A DNA stretch of 64,000 nt from CAWKOH01 sp963851245 (GCA_963851245.1 CAWKOH010000002.1:675449-739448), one strand, 5' to 3'; shown: positions 8,802 through 18,111, numbered from the stretch's first letter. Numbers and translations: made by a program. Notes: generated from the letters alone by a model not told the origin.

Positions 8802-9692
8802 GTGAACCTCTCGGGGCTCGACTACCTGGCCGCGGCCGGGGCGGCGGCGGCCGCCGGAGCCGTCAACGCGCTGGCCGGCGGCGGCACCCTCATCTCCTTC
8901 CCCACGCTGGTCGCCATCGGGGTGCCGGCGGTGCCCGCCAACGTGACCAACACCGTTTCCCTGGTACCCGGCTATCTCGGAGGGGCCTGGGCCCAGCGGG
9001 ACGACCTGCGCCCCCAGATGCGCCGGGGTCGGCCCCTCCTGGTGGCCGCGACCCTCGGGGGGATCGCCGGGTCCGTGCTCCTCGTGTCCATTCCGTCCCA
9101 CGCCTTCCGGGTGGCGGTGCCCTACCTGATCCTGGCCTCCTGCGCCCTGCTCCTCTTCCAGGACCGCATCCGGGACTGGCTCCGGCCGCCGGGATTCGAC
9201 CTGGCCGCCGCGGGTGATCCGGCCGCCGCGGGTGACCCGGCCGCTACCCCCGCCAGCCCGGTCTCGGCCGGCGATCCGGCGGGTGCCGCCGCGAGCGCGC
9301 CCAGCGCCGCCGGGCGCCCAGCCGACGAGGCGGCGGCCCACTGGAGGATCGCCCTGCTCCTGTCAGTCTTCGCTTCGGCCGTGTACGGCGGGTTCTTCGG
9401 CGCCGGCCTGGGCATCATGCTCTTGGCCGTGCTCGGCCTGTTCAGCGCCGAGCCGCTGGTGAAGGTCAACGCCCTGAAACAGGCCTTGTCCTTCGTGGTC
9501 AACCTGGCGGCCGCCGTCTTCTTCGCCTTCTCCGGTCAGGTGGTGTGGGAGTTGGTCCCCGTTATGGCGGCAGCCAGCGTCGTGGGCGGGGTCGCCGGTG
9601 GCCGCCTGATCCAGGTGATCGACGCCGGTATCCTCCGGGCCCTGGTCATCGTCATCGGCGTGGCAGTGGCGATCGCCTTCTGGGCGGCTTGA
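8802..9692 (+). CDS. TauE/SafE family sulfite exporter-like permease
   Basis: 296 residues, GTG start at 8802 five bases after holA. N-terminal AAGAVNALAGGGTLISFPTL and the second-half copy AVYGGFFGAGLGIMLLAVLGLF are the two signature segments of TauE/SafE transporters; about eight membrane helices. The family exports sulfite, sulfoacetate or related organic anions. Between the halves is an Ala/Pro/Gly/Asp-rich hydrophilic linker of about 45 residues with repeated AAGDPA units, longer than typical. The gene ends convergent to rpsT, 15 bases apart. Confidence 0.82.
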   Translation: MNLSGLDYLAAAGAAAAAGAVNALAGGGTLISFPTLVAIGVPAVPANVTNTVSLVPGYLGGAWAQRDDLRPQMRRGRPLLVAATLGGIAGSVLLVSIPSHAFRVAVPYLILASCALLLFQDRIRDWLRPPGFDLAAAGDPAAAGDPAATPASPVSAGDPAGAAASAPSAAGRPADEAAAHWRIALLLSVFASAVYGGFFGAGLGIMLLAVLGLFSAEPLVKVNALKQALSFVVNLAAAVFFAFSGQVVWELVPVMAAASVVGGVAGGRLIQVIDAGILRALVIVIGVAVAIAFWAA

Positions 9693-9707
9693 GAGCCAGC
9701 CCCGGTA

Positions 9708-9980
9708 CTACGACTCGGGGGCGGTGAGAGAGTTGATCCGCCTTGCCAGGCGGGACTTGCGGTTCGAGGCCTGGTTCTTGTGGATGATTCCCCGGGCTGC
9801 CGCCTTGTCAAGCCGCTTGATGGCGCTACGAAGATCCTCGACCGCGGTCTCCGAGTCGGCCTGGGCCGCCGCGATGGCCGTTTTGATGCGGGTCTTGACC
9901 TCGGACTTCGCCGCCTTGTTGCGAAGACGGGCCACTTCGTTCGTGCGGTTGCGCTTGATCTGGCTCTTTATGTTGGCCAC
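9708..9980 (-). CDS. rpsT: 30S ribosomal protein S20
   Basis: 90 residues beginning VANIKSQIKRNRTNE, rich in Lys/Arg and Ala, with the typical three-helix S20 pattern (NKAAKSEVKTRIKTAIAA, ending GIIHKNQASNRKSRLARRIN). It binds 16S rRNA early in small-subunit assembly. A GTG at 9995 in the same frame is possible, but an AGGTGG ribosome-binding site lies 11 bases before the GTG at 9980, and S20 proteins normally start MANIKSQ, so 9980 is chosen. Confidence 0.95.
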   Translation of the reverse strand: MANIKSQIKRNRTNEVARLRNKAAKSEVKTRIKTAIAAAQADSETAVEDLRSAIKRLDKAAARGIIHKNQASNRKSRLARRINSLTAPES

Positions 9981-9995
9981 TTGTAACGAATCCAC

Positions 9996-10586
9996 CTAAC
10001 TCGGGAACCCGGAGATGCTATCAGGTGCGGTTACGTCCTTGGTGAAGGGACGGATGCGAGCGGGGATACCCACTGCCGTCGCCCCGGCGGGGACGTCGCA
10101 TACGACCACCGCGTTGGCTCCTATCCGGGCTCCATCCCCGATGGTAACGGCCCCCAGGATCTTGGCCCCGGCCCCGATGAAGACGTCGTCGCCGATCACC
10201 GGCCGGCGTGCTCCCTGGTAGTCCCAACCCACGGTCACCCCCTGGTGGACCCAGAGATTGGCGCCGATCCGTTCGGCCGAAAGAACAGTGCTCTGTCCGT
10301 GGGAAATGAACAGTCCCGGCCCGATCTCCGTTCCGCTCAGGTCCAGCCCCGGGACCGACTTCCACATCCGGGCCGCCATCCGGCCGGCCAACCGGCCGGC
10401 GGGGTTGCCCGACGCCAGGCGGTGGTAGTAGATCCCGCGGAACTCGGGAAAGGCGTAGAGGAGGCGGGCGAGCAGCCTCCTTCGGTCCGGGATCAAGAGA
10501 ATGTCGGCCCAGCGCTCGGCGTCCCGATCGATGGCCCGGTGCTGATCGGTGAGCGAGTACATCCACAGCACCGGGTAGATGGTCAT
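9996..10586 (-). CDS. serine acetyltransferase-like hexapeptide-repeat protein
   Basis: 196 residues. After a helical N-terminal third (WADILLIPDRRRLLARLLYAFPEFRGIYYHRLA) the sequence becomes a left-handed beta-helix: GTEIGPGLFISHGQSTVLSAERIGANLWVHQGVTVGW ... RPVIGDDVFIGAGAKILGAVTIGDGARIGANAVVV, ending with the C-terminal VGIPARI. This matches CysE/serine O-acetyltransferase-type acyltransferases; acceptor could be serine or a sugar. ATG at 10586 is preferred to an in-frame GTG at 10595. No cysK neighbour is visible, so a role in cysteine synthesis is not supported by context. Confidence 0.75.
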   Translation of the reverse strand: MTIYPVLWMYSLTDQHRAIDRDAERWADILLIPDRRRLLARLLYAFPEFRGIYYHRLASGNPAGRLAGRMAARMWKSVPGLDLSGTEIGPGLFISHGQSTVLSAERIGANLWVHQGVTVGWDYQGARRPVIGDDVFIGAGAKILGAVTIGDGARIGANAVVVCDVPAGATAVGIPARIRPFTKDVTAPDSISGFPS

Positions 10587-10678
10587 GGCGCGCACGTTTT
10601 CCAGCTGGACCAGCGCCCAGGAAGCGGGCGGATCGAGGCGCGACCGCCAGTGCTTCGCCCCACCATGGGCCAGCCCGG

Positions 10679-11333
10679 TCAGGGGTTGGCCTCTATGTAG
10701 GCCTGAGCCGCGTCGAGCAGGACCCGCACCGTTCGGTCCAGGCCCAGGACCGTCGGGTCCAGATACATGTGGTACAGAGCCGGATTGTTCGGATCGGCGC
10801 GGTACAGGCGCTTGACGAACATGGTCCGGGCCTTGTCAGTCTCGTTCAGGCGGGCCCGGACGGCCTCCCGGTCCAGCCCTTCGAGGCCGCTGGCCCACGC
10901 CAGGCGCCGCTCGGGGTCGCCGTCCAGACGAATGTGAAAAGCCCGGGGTCGCGACGCCAGTACGACTGCTGCGGCCCGCCCCAGCACCAAGGCCGGGGCC
11001 CCGGCCTGGACGGCGCGCAAGGGCGCTTCGCTCCTGGTCCGGATGGTCTCATCGTCGTCCACCAACGGGTCGGGGGCCATCATGGCCCCGACACTGGCCG
11101 CCCGGGCGAAGTAGCTGAAGAAACGCCCGCCCGGCGTGGCCTCCTGCTCCGCTTCAGACAGGCCTTCCTGAGAGCGGGTTTCTGTGGTGGTGTCGGGTGT
11201 CCCCTCCGGCAGGAGAAGACGGTCGATGAACGGGAGATGCAGTTCCTCGGCCAGGCGCAGGCGCGATCAGGCTGCCCCCGGTGCCGTAGGTCGCCGAGAC
11301 CGTCACCACCGGCCCGAACGTGGTATCTCCCAT
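10679..11333 (-). CDS. cytidylate kinase-like (AAA P-loop) protein, one frameshift
   Basis: Start MGDTTFGPVVTVSATYGTGGSLIA at 11333, with the glycine-rich loop of the cytidylate kinase-like family. The frame changes near 11262; adding CG to the GCGC tract there gives LIARLRLAEELHLPFIDRLLLPEG and joins the downstream frame through ARAASVGAMMAPDPLVDDDE, VLGRAAAVVLASRPRAFHIRLDG (lid Arg region) and ENP-like C-terminus LLDAAQAYIEANP. Restored length about 218 residues. Such proteins phosphorylate a small nucleotide-like substrate, unproven here. Placed between the acetyltransferase and lepA, on the opposite strand to lepA. Confidence 0.65.
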
Positions 11334-11468
11334 GGACCTCATCCCCCCATCCGAGTTGAAGAAACCCTACGCGGTTCGGCCACCCTGAACGGGTATTGCG
11401 CCACACTGGTTTGAGGGCGCGGCCCGTTCGGCGCGCTACCTGTTGCGTCCTTTTCCCCCTAGGAAGCT

Positions 11469-13253
11469 GTGAACCTCGACCGTATTCGAAACCTGAGCAT
11501 CGTGGCCCACGTCGACCACGGCAAGTCCACCCTCTCGGACCGCATTTTGGAGCTCACCGGCGCGGTCGACGCCCGGGACATGCGCGAGCAGTACCTCGAC
11601 TCCATGGACATCGAGCGGGAGCGGGGCATCACGATCAAGGCGCAGAACGTCCGGGTTCAGTGGAAGGGTTACACCATCCACCTCATCGACACGCCCGGCC
11701 ATGTCGACTTCGGCTACGAGGTGAGCCGGAGCCTGGCGGCCTGCGAGGGGGTGGTGCTGCTGGTCGACGCCGCCCAGGGCATCGAGGCCCAGACGCTCGC
11801 CAACGCCTACCAGGCTCTGGAGCACGACCTGGAGATCGTGGCGGCCCTGAACAAGATCGACCTTCCCGCCGCCGACCCCGACCGTTACGCCAGCGAGATC
11901 GAGCGGGTCCTCGGTCTGCCCGCCGACCAGATCATCCGCATGTCGGCCAAGACCGGCGAGGGGGTGCCCGAACTGCTCGACGCCATCTGCGATCGCATCC
12001 CGCCTCCCCATGGGGACGCCGATGCGCCTCTGCAGGGTCTGATCTTCGACTCGTACTACGACCAGTACCGGGGCGTGATCAGCGCCGTCAGGGTGGTGAA
12101 CGGCACCCTGGTGTCCGGTGGCCGGCTGCGGTTCCTGCAGACCGGGCGGGCCCACGACGTCGAGGAGATCGGCGTGCGCACCCCTCTGAACGTGCCGGTG
12201 CCGTCCCTTGGTCCAGGCGACGTCGGCTACCTGATCGCCGGGATCAAGGACGTCGGCGAGGCCCGCAGCGGCGAAACCGTCACCGACGCCTCCCGACCTG
12301 CAGCCCGTCCTCTGGAAGGCTACGAGGACCCCAAGCCCATGGTCTTCTGCGGCCTTTACCCGATCGAGGGAGACGATTTCGCCAACCTGCGGGAAGCTCT
12401 CGAGAAGCTGCGGCTCAACGACGCCTCCGTCTCCTACGAACCCGAGACGTCGGGCGCGCTGGGTTTCGGGTTTCGGTGTGGATTCCTGGGTCTGCTCCAC
12501 ATGGAGATCGTTCGTGAGCGCCTCGAGCGCGAGTTCGACCTGTCATTGATCGCTACCGCGCCCAGCGTCGAATACCGGGCCCACCTGACGGACGGCTCGA
12601 CCGTGGAGGTCCACAACCCCTCGGAGATGCCTGAGCCCCAGAAACTGGACTTCATCGAGGAGCCCTACCTCCAGGCGACCATCCTCACCCCGACCGAGTT
12701 CACCGGCACCCTGATGGACCTGTGCCAGAGCCGGCGAGGCGAGATGATCCGGATGGAGTACCTCTCGCCGGAGCGGTTGGAGCTGGTCTACCGGATACCG
12801 CTCGCCGAGGTCGTGATCGATTTCTTCGACGCCCTGAAGAGCCGCACCAAGGGTTACGCCAGCCTGGATTACGAGCAGGCGGGCTGGGACCAAGCCGAGC
12901 TGGTGAAGATCGACGTGCTGCTGAACGGGGTGCCGGTGGACGCCTTCAGCGCCATCGTGCACCGTTCGGAGGCGCAGATGTACGGCCGGAAGATGACCGA
13001 GCGGCTGCGCGGCCTCATCCCCCGCCAGCTCTTCGACGTGCCCATCCAGGCTGCGGTCGGGGGCCGCATCATCGCCCGGGAGACGGTCAAGGCCAAGCGC
13101 AAGGACGTCCTGGCCAAGTGCTACGGCGGCGACATCACCCGGAAGCGCAAACTGCTGGAGCGACAGAAGGAAGGCAAGAAGCGGATGAAAAATATCGGCC
13201 GGGTGGAGGTCCCGCAGGAAGCCTTCATACAGGCGCTGCGCCTGGAGGAGTAA
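11469..13253 (+). CDS. lepA: elongation factor 4 (LepA) GTPase
   Basis: 594 residues, GTG start at 11469. G1 to G4 are intact: AHVDHGKST, GITIKAQ, DTPGHVDF and NKIDLP. The EF4-specific C-terminal domain is present (RQKEGKKRMKNIGRVEVPQEAFIQAL). LepA is a translational GTPase that back-translocates or remodels stalled ribosomes and matters under stress such as high ionic strength. Followed by hrcA after 60 bases. The reading frame is unbroken despite several CGCG sites, useful contrast with later genes. Confidence 0.96.
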   Translation: MNLDRIRNLSIVAHVDHGKSTLSDRILELTGAVDARDMREQYLDSMDIERERGITIKAQNVRVQWKGYTIHLIDTPGHVDFGYEVSRSLAACEGVVLLVDAAQGIEAQTLANAYQALEHDLEIVAALNKIDLPAADPDRYASEIERVLGLPADQIIRMSAKTGEGVPELLDAICDRIPPPHGDADAPLQGLIFDSYYDQYRGVISAVRVVNGTLVSGGRLRFLQTGRAHDVEEIGVRTPLNVPVPSLGPGDVGYLIAGIKDVGEARSGETVTDASRPAARPLEGYEDPKPMVFCGLYPIEGDDFANLREALEKLRLNDASVSYEPETSGALGFGFRCGFLGLLHMEIVRERLEREFDLSLIATAPSVEYRAHLTDGSTVEVHNPSEMPEPQKLDFIEEPYLQATILTPTEFTGTLMDLCQSRRGEMIRMEYLSPERLELVYRIPLAEVVIDFFDALKSRTKGYASLDYEQAGWDQAELVKIDVLLNGVPVDAFSAIVHRSEAQMYGRKMTERLRGLIPRQLFDVPIQAAVGGRIIARETVKAKRKDVLAKCYGGDITRKRKLLERQKEGKKRMKNIGRVEVPQEAFIQALRLEE

Positions 13254-13287
13254 GGCCCTTCCTGCTCGAGCCGTCAACGTGAATGCT

Positions 13288-13314
13288 CTGGCACTCGGTA
13301 TCGTTGAGTGCCAA
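13288..13314 (+). promoter_or_regulatory. CIRCE operator for HrcA
   Basis: CTGGCACTC, nine bases, GAGTGCCAA. The two 9-base arms match in eight positions and correspond to the CIRCE element (TTAGCACTC-N9-GAGTGCTAA) bound by HrcA. It lies directly before or inside the 5' end of hrcA, predicting autorepression of hrcA-dnaJ. Confidence 0.88.
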
Positions 13315-13315
13315 C

Positions 13316-14335
13316 GTGCTCGACGATCGCAAAGCCGCCATCCTCCGCGCCGTCGTGGAGGAATACATCCAGACCGCCCAGCCGGTCGGGTCCGCCGCTG
13401 TGTCCCAGATCCCGGGCATGTCGGTGTCCCCGGCCACCGTTCGCAACGAGATGGGCGCCCTCGAACGCGACGGCTACCTGGCCCAGCCCCACACCAGTGC
13501 TGGGCGGATCCCGACCGACAAGGGTTACCGGTTTTTCGTCGACACCCTGGCGCCCCGGGGCCGGCTCGATCCGGGCCAGTCCCAGCAGGTGCGGACGTTC
13601 TTCGCCGCTGCTCACGGCGAGCTGGAGCGCATGCTGTCCGACACCAGCCGGTTCCTGGCCGGCCTGACCGACTACGCCGCCGTGGTCGTGCGCGACGTCG
13701 AGGACCCGGCCCGGATCCGATCCGTCCAGTTGGTGTCGCTCGGCCCGAGAGTGGTCCTGGTGGTGTTGGTACTCGCCAGCGGCGCCATCGACAAGTGGGC
13801 TCTGGAGTTGCCCGAGGAACCGAGCCCGGTCCATCTCGCTGCCGCCACCGCCCACCTGTCCGCCCACCTGGTCGGCGGCACGATCGCCCACCACCTGGCC
13901 TTGCCCCGGACCGAGGACCCGGCCGTGGACCGGATCGTGGAGGCCGCGGTGGCGTCCATGGGCGCAATGGCCCCGGCCGGTGATCCTCATCCACGCGTGT
14001 TCGTTGGTGGCGCCTCGCACATGGCGTCGGCCTTCGAAGCCGTCAGCACCATCCGTCAGGTGCTGGACATACTCGAACAGCAGTACGTGCTGGTCACCCT
14101 GATCAAGGACGTCCTGGATCGGGGCTTGTCGGTGTCGATCGGAGCCGAGCACGGGATCCAATCGCTGGCCGACTGCTCGATCGTGGTGGCTCCCTACGAG
14201 ATCGAAGGTGAGCAGGCCGGCACGGTCGGGATCCTCGGTCCCACCCGGATGCACTACGAGCAGACGCTCGCGGCCGTGGCTGTCGTTAGCAAGAGGCTCG
14301 GGCTGGCCCTGAGCACCGGCCCAGAGGAAAGGTAG
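13316..14335 (+). CDS. hrcA: heat-inducible transcription repressor HrcA
   Basis: About 340 residues. N-terminal winged helix VLDDRKAAILRAVVEEYIQTAQPVGSAAV and SPATVRNEMGALERDGYLAQPHTSAGRIPTD are characteristic of HrcA, followed by the GAF-like effector domain and the C-terminal DCSIVVAPY ... GTVGILGPTRMHYEQ signature. In-frame starts are ATG 13283, TTG 13304 and GTG 13316; the last is chosen because it is the first after the CIRCE operator and begins the conserved VLDDRK. It represses heat-shock genes when folded by GroEL. Next gene dnaJ follows after 12 bases. Confidence 0.93.
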   Translation: MLDDRKAAILRAVVEEYIQTAQPVGSAAVSQIPGMSVSPATVRNEMGALERDGYLAQPHTSAGRIPTDKGYRFFVDTLAPRGRLDPGQSQQVRTFFAAAHGELERMLSDTSRFLAGLTDYAAVVVRDVEDPARIRSVQLVSLGPRVVLVVLVLASGAIDKWALELPEEPSPVHLAAATAHLSAHLVGGTIAHHLALPRTEDPAVDRIVEAAVASMGAMAPAGDPHPRVFVGGASHMASAFEAVSTIRQVLDILEQQYVLVTLIKDVLDRGLSVSIGAEHGIQSLADCSIVVAPYEIEGEQAGTVGILGPTRMHYEQTLAAVAVVSKRLGLALSTGPEER

Positions 14336-14347
14336 GGCGCATTGCCT

Positions 14348-15494
14348 GTGGCCGACACAGAGGACTACTACCAGCTCCTCGGCGTTTCTCGTAACGCCAC
14401 CGAGGACGAGATCAAGCGCGCCTACCTGCGCCTGGCTCGTGAGCTGCACCCCGACGCCAACCCCGGGGATGGCAAGGCGGAGGAGCAGTTCAAGCGGATC
14501 AACCTGGCCTACGAGACCCTGCGCGATCCCGAACGCCGGCGCCAGTACGACATGTTCGGTGCCGCCGGGGTGCGGGGGACAGGGGCGGCCGGAGCCACCG
14601 GCGATCCGTTCGGTTTCGGGGGAGCCGGCGGGCTGGGCGACCTCTTCGACGCTTTCTTCGGCGGCGGAGGCATGGGGGGGACCGGCCGGCAGGCGCGGCA
14701 GCGGGCCGCGCAAGGGCGAGGACGCCGAGTCCACGCTCACGCTGGAGTTCGACGAGGCCGTGTTCGGCACCCACCACGAGATGACCGTCCGCCTGCCCCA
14801 GACCTGCAACACCTGCCTGGGGAGCGGAGCCAGGCCCGGGACCACTCCGATCACGTGCGGCAACTGTCAGGGGACCGGCGAGGTGCGCCGGGTCCGCCAA
14901 TCCCTGCTCGGCCAGATGGTGACGGCATCCCCCTGCCCAAGATGCGGCGGCGTGGGGGAAGAGATCACTTCTCCCTGCGTCGATTGCAAGGGTGAGGGCC
15001 GGCGCCGCGAGGAGCGGAGCTTTGTGGTTGACGTGCCCGCCGGCGTGGACGACGGCTCGACCCTGCGCCTGCCCGGGCGCGGCGCCGGCGGACTCCGGGG
15101 AGGCCCAGCCGGTGACCTGTATGTGCATCTGCGGGTCAAGAGCCATCCGGTGCTGACCCGGCACGGCTCCGACCTGCTGGCGGTGGAGCACGTGGCGGTG
15201 ACCCAGGCTGCCCTGGGTGTCAGCATCCCCTTCGAAACCCTCGACGGCACCGAGGACCTCAACCTGCCGGCCGGGACCCAGAGCGGGCGGGAGGTGAGGC
15301 TGAAGGGGCGCGGCGTCCCTCACCTGCAGAGCCGGGGAAGGGGCGACCTGATCGTCACCATCGTCGTCGACACCCCGGAGGATTTGACCAAGGAGCAGGA
15401 GGAGCTGCTGCGCCGCCTCGCCGAGCTGCGCGGTGAGGGGGTCGCGGCACCCGAGGTCGGGCTCATGTCCAAGCTGCGCGGCGCGTTCAAGTAG
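14348..15494 (+). CDS. dnaJ: chaperone DnaJ (type I), one frameshift
   Basis: J domain EDYYQLLGVSRNATEDEIKRAYLRLARELHPDAN has the HPD motif; a G/F region follows (GFGGAGGLGDLFDAFFGGGG). The frame changes near 14704-14712, where adding one CG to the CGCG tract gives AARKGEDAESTLTLEFDEA. Downstream are all four zinc-binding repeats (CNTCLGSG, CGNCQGTG, CPRCGGVG, CVDCKGEG) and the C-terminal substrate domain to 15494. Hsp40 partner of DnaK. GTG at 14348 is the likely start. The organisation hrcA-dnaJ-rsmE-hemW is common in Gram-positive bacteria. Confidence 0.9.
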
Positions 15495-15501
15495 GGCGGC
15501 C

Positions 15502-16281
15502 ATGGCGGACCGGTTCTCGGCCGCCGCCCACGTCCTGGTGGCCGATATAGACGCCCCGGCCCTGGATCCCGAGGACATCCACCACCTGTCCTCAGTCCTG
15601 CGATTGCGGCCAGGCGAAGCGGTCGGGGTGACCGATGGGGCCGGGGCCTGGCGCCTATGTCGCTTCCGCACGGGCGCGTCGCAGTCGGCGGGGGGATCGC
15701 TCGATCCGGACGGGGAAGTGGTGCGACCGGGCCGGCCGGGCCCCTTGCTGACGGTCGCCTTCGCCCCCATCAAAGGCGACCGGCCGGAATGGGCCGTGCA
15801 AAAACTGACCGAGGTGGGCGTCGACCGGATCGTGCTGATGCAGACGGACCGCAGCGTGGTCCGGTGGGAAGGCCCACGGGCGTCATCCCACCTCGCTCGC
15901 CTTCGAAAGGTGGCCAGGCAGGCCCTCATGCAGAGCCGGGGCTGCTGGCTGCCGGAGGTGTCGGGCGTGGTCCCGTTCTCGGCCCTGGCTCGCTGTACTG
16001 GCGCGGCCCTCGCTGCTCCTGCCGGTCGCCCTCCCAGCCTGGCCGACAGCACCGTGCTGATCGGGCCGGAAGGAGGGTGGAGCCCGGCCGAGGAGGCCGA
16101 GGAGCTTCCCACCGTGGCCCTGGGGCCGGGGGTGATGCGATCGGAGACGGCCGCCGTAGCCGCCGGGGTGCTGCTGGCGGCGCTGCGGTCGGGGCTCGTC
16201 GCGTCGCTCAAGCCGCCGCTCGTCGCGCCGCTCAAGCCGCCGCTCATCCCGCCGCTCATCCCACCGCCGGCCGGGAGTTAG
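15502..16281 (+). CDS. rsmE: 16S rRNA (uracil1498-N3)-methyltransferase
   Basis: 259 residues from ATG at 15502, seven bases after dnaJ. SPOUT/RsmE features: DIHHLSSVLRLRPGEAVGVTDGAG, KLTEVGVDRIVLMQTDRSV, RKVARQALMQSRGCWLPEV and the SAM-binding knot IGPEGGWSPAEEAE ... LGPGVMRSETAAVAA. It methylates U1498 of 16S rRNA. The last 30 residues are an odd tandem-repeat tail (LKPPL and IPPLIPPP units) not part of the family. Confidence 0.9.
   Translation: MADRFSAAAHVLVADIDAPALDPEDIHHLSSVLRLRPGEAVGVTDGAGAWRLCRFRTGASQSAGGSLDPDGEVVRPGRPGPLLTVAFAPIKGDRPEWAVQKLTEVGVDRIVLMQTDRSVVRWEGPRASSHLARLRKVARQALMQSRGCWLPEVSGVVPFSALARCTGAALAAPAGRPPSLADSTVLIGPEGGWSPAEEAEELPTVALGPGVMRSETAAVAAGVLLAALRSGLVASLKPPLVAPLKPPLIPPLIPPPAGS
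16198..16263 (+). repeat. in-frame tandem repeat in the rsmE tail
   Basis: Roughly 24-base units based on CTCAAGCCGCCGCTCGTCGCG repeat two to three times and then degenerate into CTCATCCCGCCG units, encoding LKPPLVAP/LKPPLIPP. Likely a slippage expansion of a dispensable proline-rich tail. Confidence 0.7.
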
Positions 16282-16283
16282 CC

Positions 16284-17519
16284 GTGGCGGGGGACTTCGG
16301 GGTGTACGTCCACATTCCCTTCTGCACCAAGCGGTGTGACTACTGCGCCTTCGCCACCTGGACGGACCGCTTCCACCTGGTGGACGAGTACGTGTCGGCT
16401 TGCGTGGTTGATATGTCGCAGGGGGCCCGGGAGGGGATGGGGCCGGCCACGTCGGTGTTCTTCGGTGGCGGCACCCCGTCATTGCTGACCCCGGCGCAGC
16501 TCTCGGCGATCGTCTCGTCTGTCCCGTTGCAGCCGGACGCCGAGGTGACCGTCGAATGCAACCCCGAAACCGTCGATCGGGACAAGCTACGCGGTTACCG
16601 GGACGCCGGCGTCACCCGGCTGTCGTTCGGGGTGCAGTCGATGGTCCCGCACGTGCTGGCCGCCCTGGGCCGGGAGCACGGCGTGGGCGCGGTGCACGCG
16701 GCGGTGGCGGCCGCATCGGAGGCAGGTTTCGCTGACGCCTACAACGTCGACCTGATCTTGGGCGCGGCCGGGGAGACCCGATCGGATTGGGAGGCCACGC
16801 TGGCCGCCGTGACTGGCCTTTCGCCGGCCCCTTCTCACATCAGCGCTTACGCCCTCACGGTGGAGCCGGGCACGCCGCTGGCCCGGGATCTTGGCCGCCA
16901 CCCCGACCCGGATGATCAGGCCGACAAGTACCTGATGGCCGACGAAATGTTGAGCGCATCGGGCCTGCCCTGGTACGAGATATCGAACTGGTCCCGGCCC
17001 GGCCGGGAGTGCCGCCACAATCAGCTGTACTGGTCGCAGGGCCAGTACCGCGGGATCGGCTGCGCCGCCCACTCCCATCGAGTCGACTCCGCTTCCGGCG
17101 CGGCGCGCCGGTGGTGGAACGTTCGCACTCCAGAGCGTTACGCCGGCCTGATAGGCGCCGGTCGGTCGCCCGAGGCCGCCGGCGAGGACCTGGATCCCGG
17201 CACCCGCCGGCGGGAGGCGCTGGAGCTGGCTCTGCGCACCCGGGAAGGGGTGCCGGAGTCGGCACTGCCGGGTTGGGCCGACGATCCCGTACTGAGCGAT
17301 CTGGTGGAGGTGGGCGGTTCGGGAGGCGCGGCGGCGCCGGCCGGGGTGGCGGTCGGTGGGCGGGGAGGGGCCGGGCTGGCGGTCGGCGGGCGGGGAGGCC
17401 CGGGGGAGGCTGCCGGCGGAGCCCGAGGCTCTGCGGCGCCGGCCGGATCTCGCCGGCTGGTGCTCACCCGGGCCGGCCGGCTCCTCGCCAACGAGGTGGC
17501 CATCCGGCTGGACGCCTAG
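16284..17519 (+). CDS. hemW: radical SAM heme chaperone HemW (coproporphyrinogen III oxidase-like)
   Basis: 411 residues, GTG start two bases after rsmE. The radical SAM cluster motif is CTKRCDYCAF; GGGTPSLL and EVTVECNPETV, VTRLSFGVQSM and ISAYALTVEPGTPL follow, and the HemW-type RHNQLYW is present. HemW binds heme and inserts it into respiratory proteins; the family was long annotated as anaerobic HemN. Between residues about 342 and 390 is a Gly/Ala/Arg-rich insertion with repeated AVGGRGG units before the normal C-terminal LVLTRAGRLLANEV, an expansion unusual for the family. Confidence 0.9.
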   Translation: MAGDFGVYVHIPFCTKRCDYCAFATWTDRFHLVDEYVSACVVDMSQGAREGMGPATSVFFGGGTPSLLTPAQLSAIVSSVPLQPDAEVTVECNPETVDRDKLRGYRDAGVTRLSFGVQSMVPHVLAALGREHGVGAVHAAVAAASEAGFADAYNVDLILGAAGETRSDWEATLAAVTGLSPAPSHISAYALTVEPGTPLARDLGRHPDPDDQADKYLMADEMLSASGLPWYEISNWSRPGRECRHNQLYWSQGQYRGIGCAAHSHRVDSASGAARRWWNVRTPERYAGLIGAGRSPEAAGEDLDPGTRRREALELALRTREGVPESALPGWADDPVLSDLVEVGGSGGAAAPAGVAVGGRGGAGLAVGGRGGPGEAAGGARGSAAPAGSRRLVLTRAGRLLANEVAIRLDA

Positions 17520-17527
17520 GCCCTGCC

Positions 17528-18073
17528 TCAGGCTCCGGCCTGGTTCCGTTTCGGCCGGCTGGTGAGGAAGCGCCCGACGATGACCAGGATGGCGACGAGA
17601 AAGCCGATCCCGGACAGCCATGCGAAGAGTGGGTTGACGTGAGCGTTGCTGCCCTTGGTGGTGAGCGGCAAGGTGACCGGTGCCGGCGGCAGTTGACCGC
17701 CGATGGCGGCGATGGTCGTCGTGGTCGTCGATGTCGTAGCCACCGTTGCGACCGGGGCCAAAGGCGCGACCGTCCCGGCCGACGGCAGGGGGTGCGATGT
17801 GACGGGCGGGGTGGTGCGTACCGGAGTGGTTACCTTGGGGGTCGTCTGGGGTGCGGGCTGCGTTGTCGCCGGCGGGGCGGTGGACCGTGGTGGCGATGTG
17901 GTGGGGGGCGCTGTCGTGGCGCTCGCTGCTATCGTCGAGGTGCAGTGCCGACACGCCGCGGCCGCCGTGGGCCCGGGGCCGCCGGCGAGAAGGGCCAGCG
18001 ACGTGACTAAGGCCAAGGCGGCGCCGGCGGCCGCGCGGAGCTGTACGCAGTTGCCGATGGCCAGGCGGTCGCC
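17528..18073 (-). CDS. secreted Thr/Pro-rich protein with C-terminal membrane anchor
   Basis: Ends at 17528, nine bases from the hemW stop, convergent. Visible from N to C: a hydrophobic signal segment (AAAGAALALVTSLALLAGG), a short Cys-x-x-Cys (CRHC), about 90 residues of Thr/Pro/Ala/Val linker, and a C-terminal membrane helix FAWLSGIGFLVAILVIVGRFL followed by basic SRPKRNQ. This is the plan of a surface stalk protein anchored at its C-terminus. No normal start codon lies just before the signal segment (first candidates are CTG, or an ATG far upstream), so the start is unresolved. Function unknown. Confidence 0.55.
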   Translation of the reverse strand, partial: GDRLAIGNCVQLRAAAGAALALVTSLALLAGGPGPTAAAACRHCTSTIAASATTAPPTTSPPRSTAPPATTQPAPQTTPKVTTPVRTTPPVTSHPLPSAGTVAPLAPVATVATTSTTTTTIAAIGGQLPPAPVTLPLTTKGSNAHVNPLFAWLSGIGFLVAILVIVGRFLTSRPKRNQAGA

Positions 18074-18111
18074 TGATCGGTGAGCCGGCTGCGTCTTCTG
18101 GATCCGAAAAT

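Noticed and set aside
9690..9712. Terminator between the TauE gene and rpsT
   Set aside because: CCCCG/CGGGG arms are only five bases with an 11-base loop; too weak to call.
11436..12500. Long minus-strand open frame over lepA
   Set aside because: Antisense to a complete, conserved lepA; high GC makes long shadow frames. Composition follows the codon mirror of lepA.
12543..16259. Very long minus-strand frames over lepA, hrcA, dnaJ and rsmE
   Set aside because: All overlap conserved plus-strand genes and lack any family sequence.
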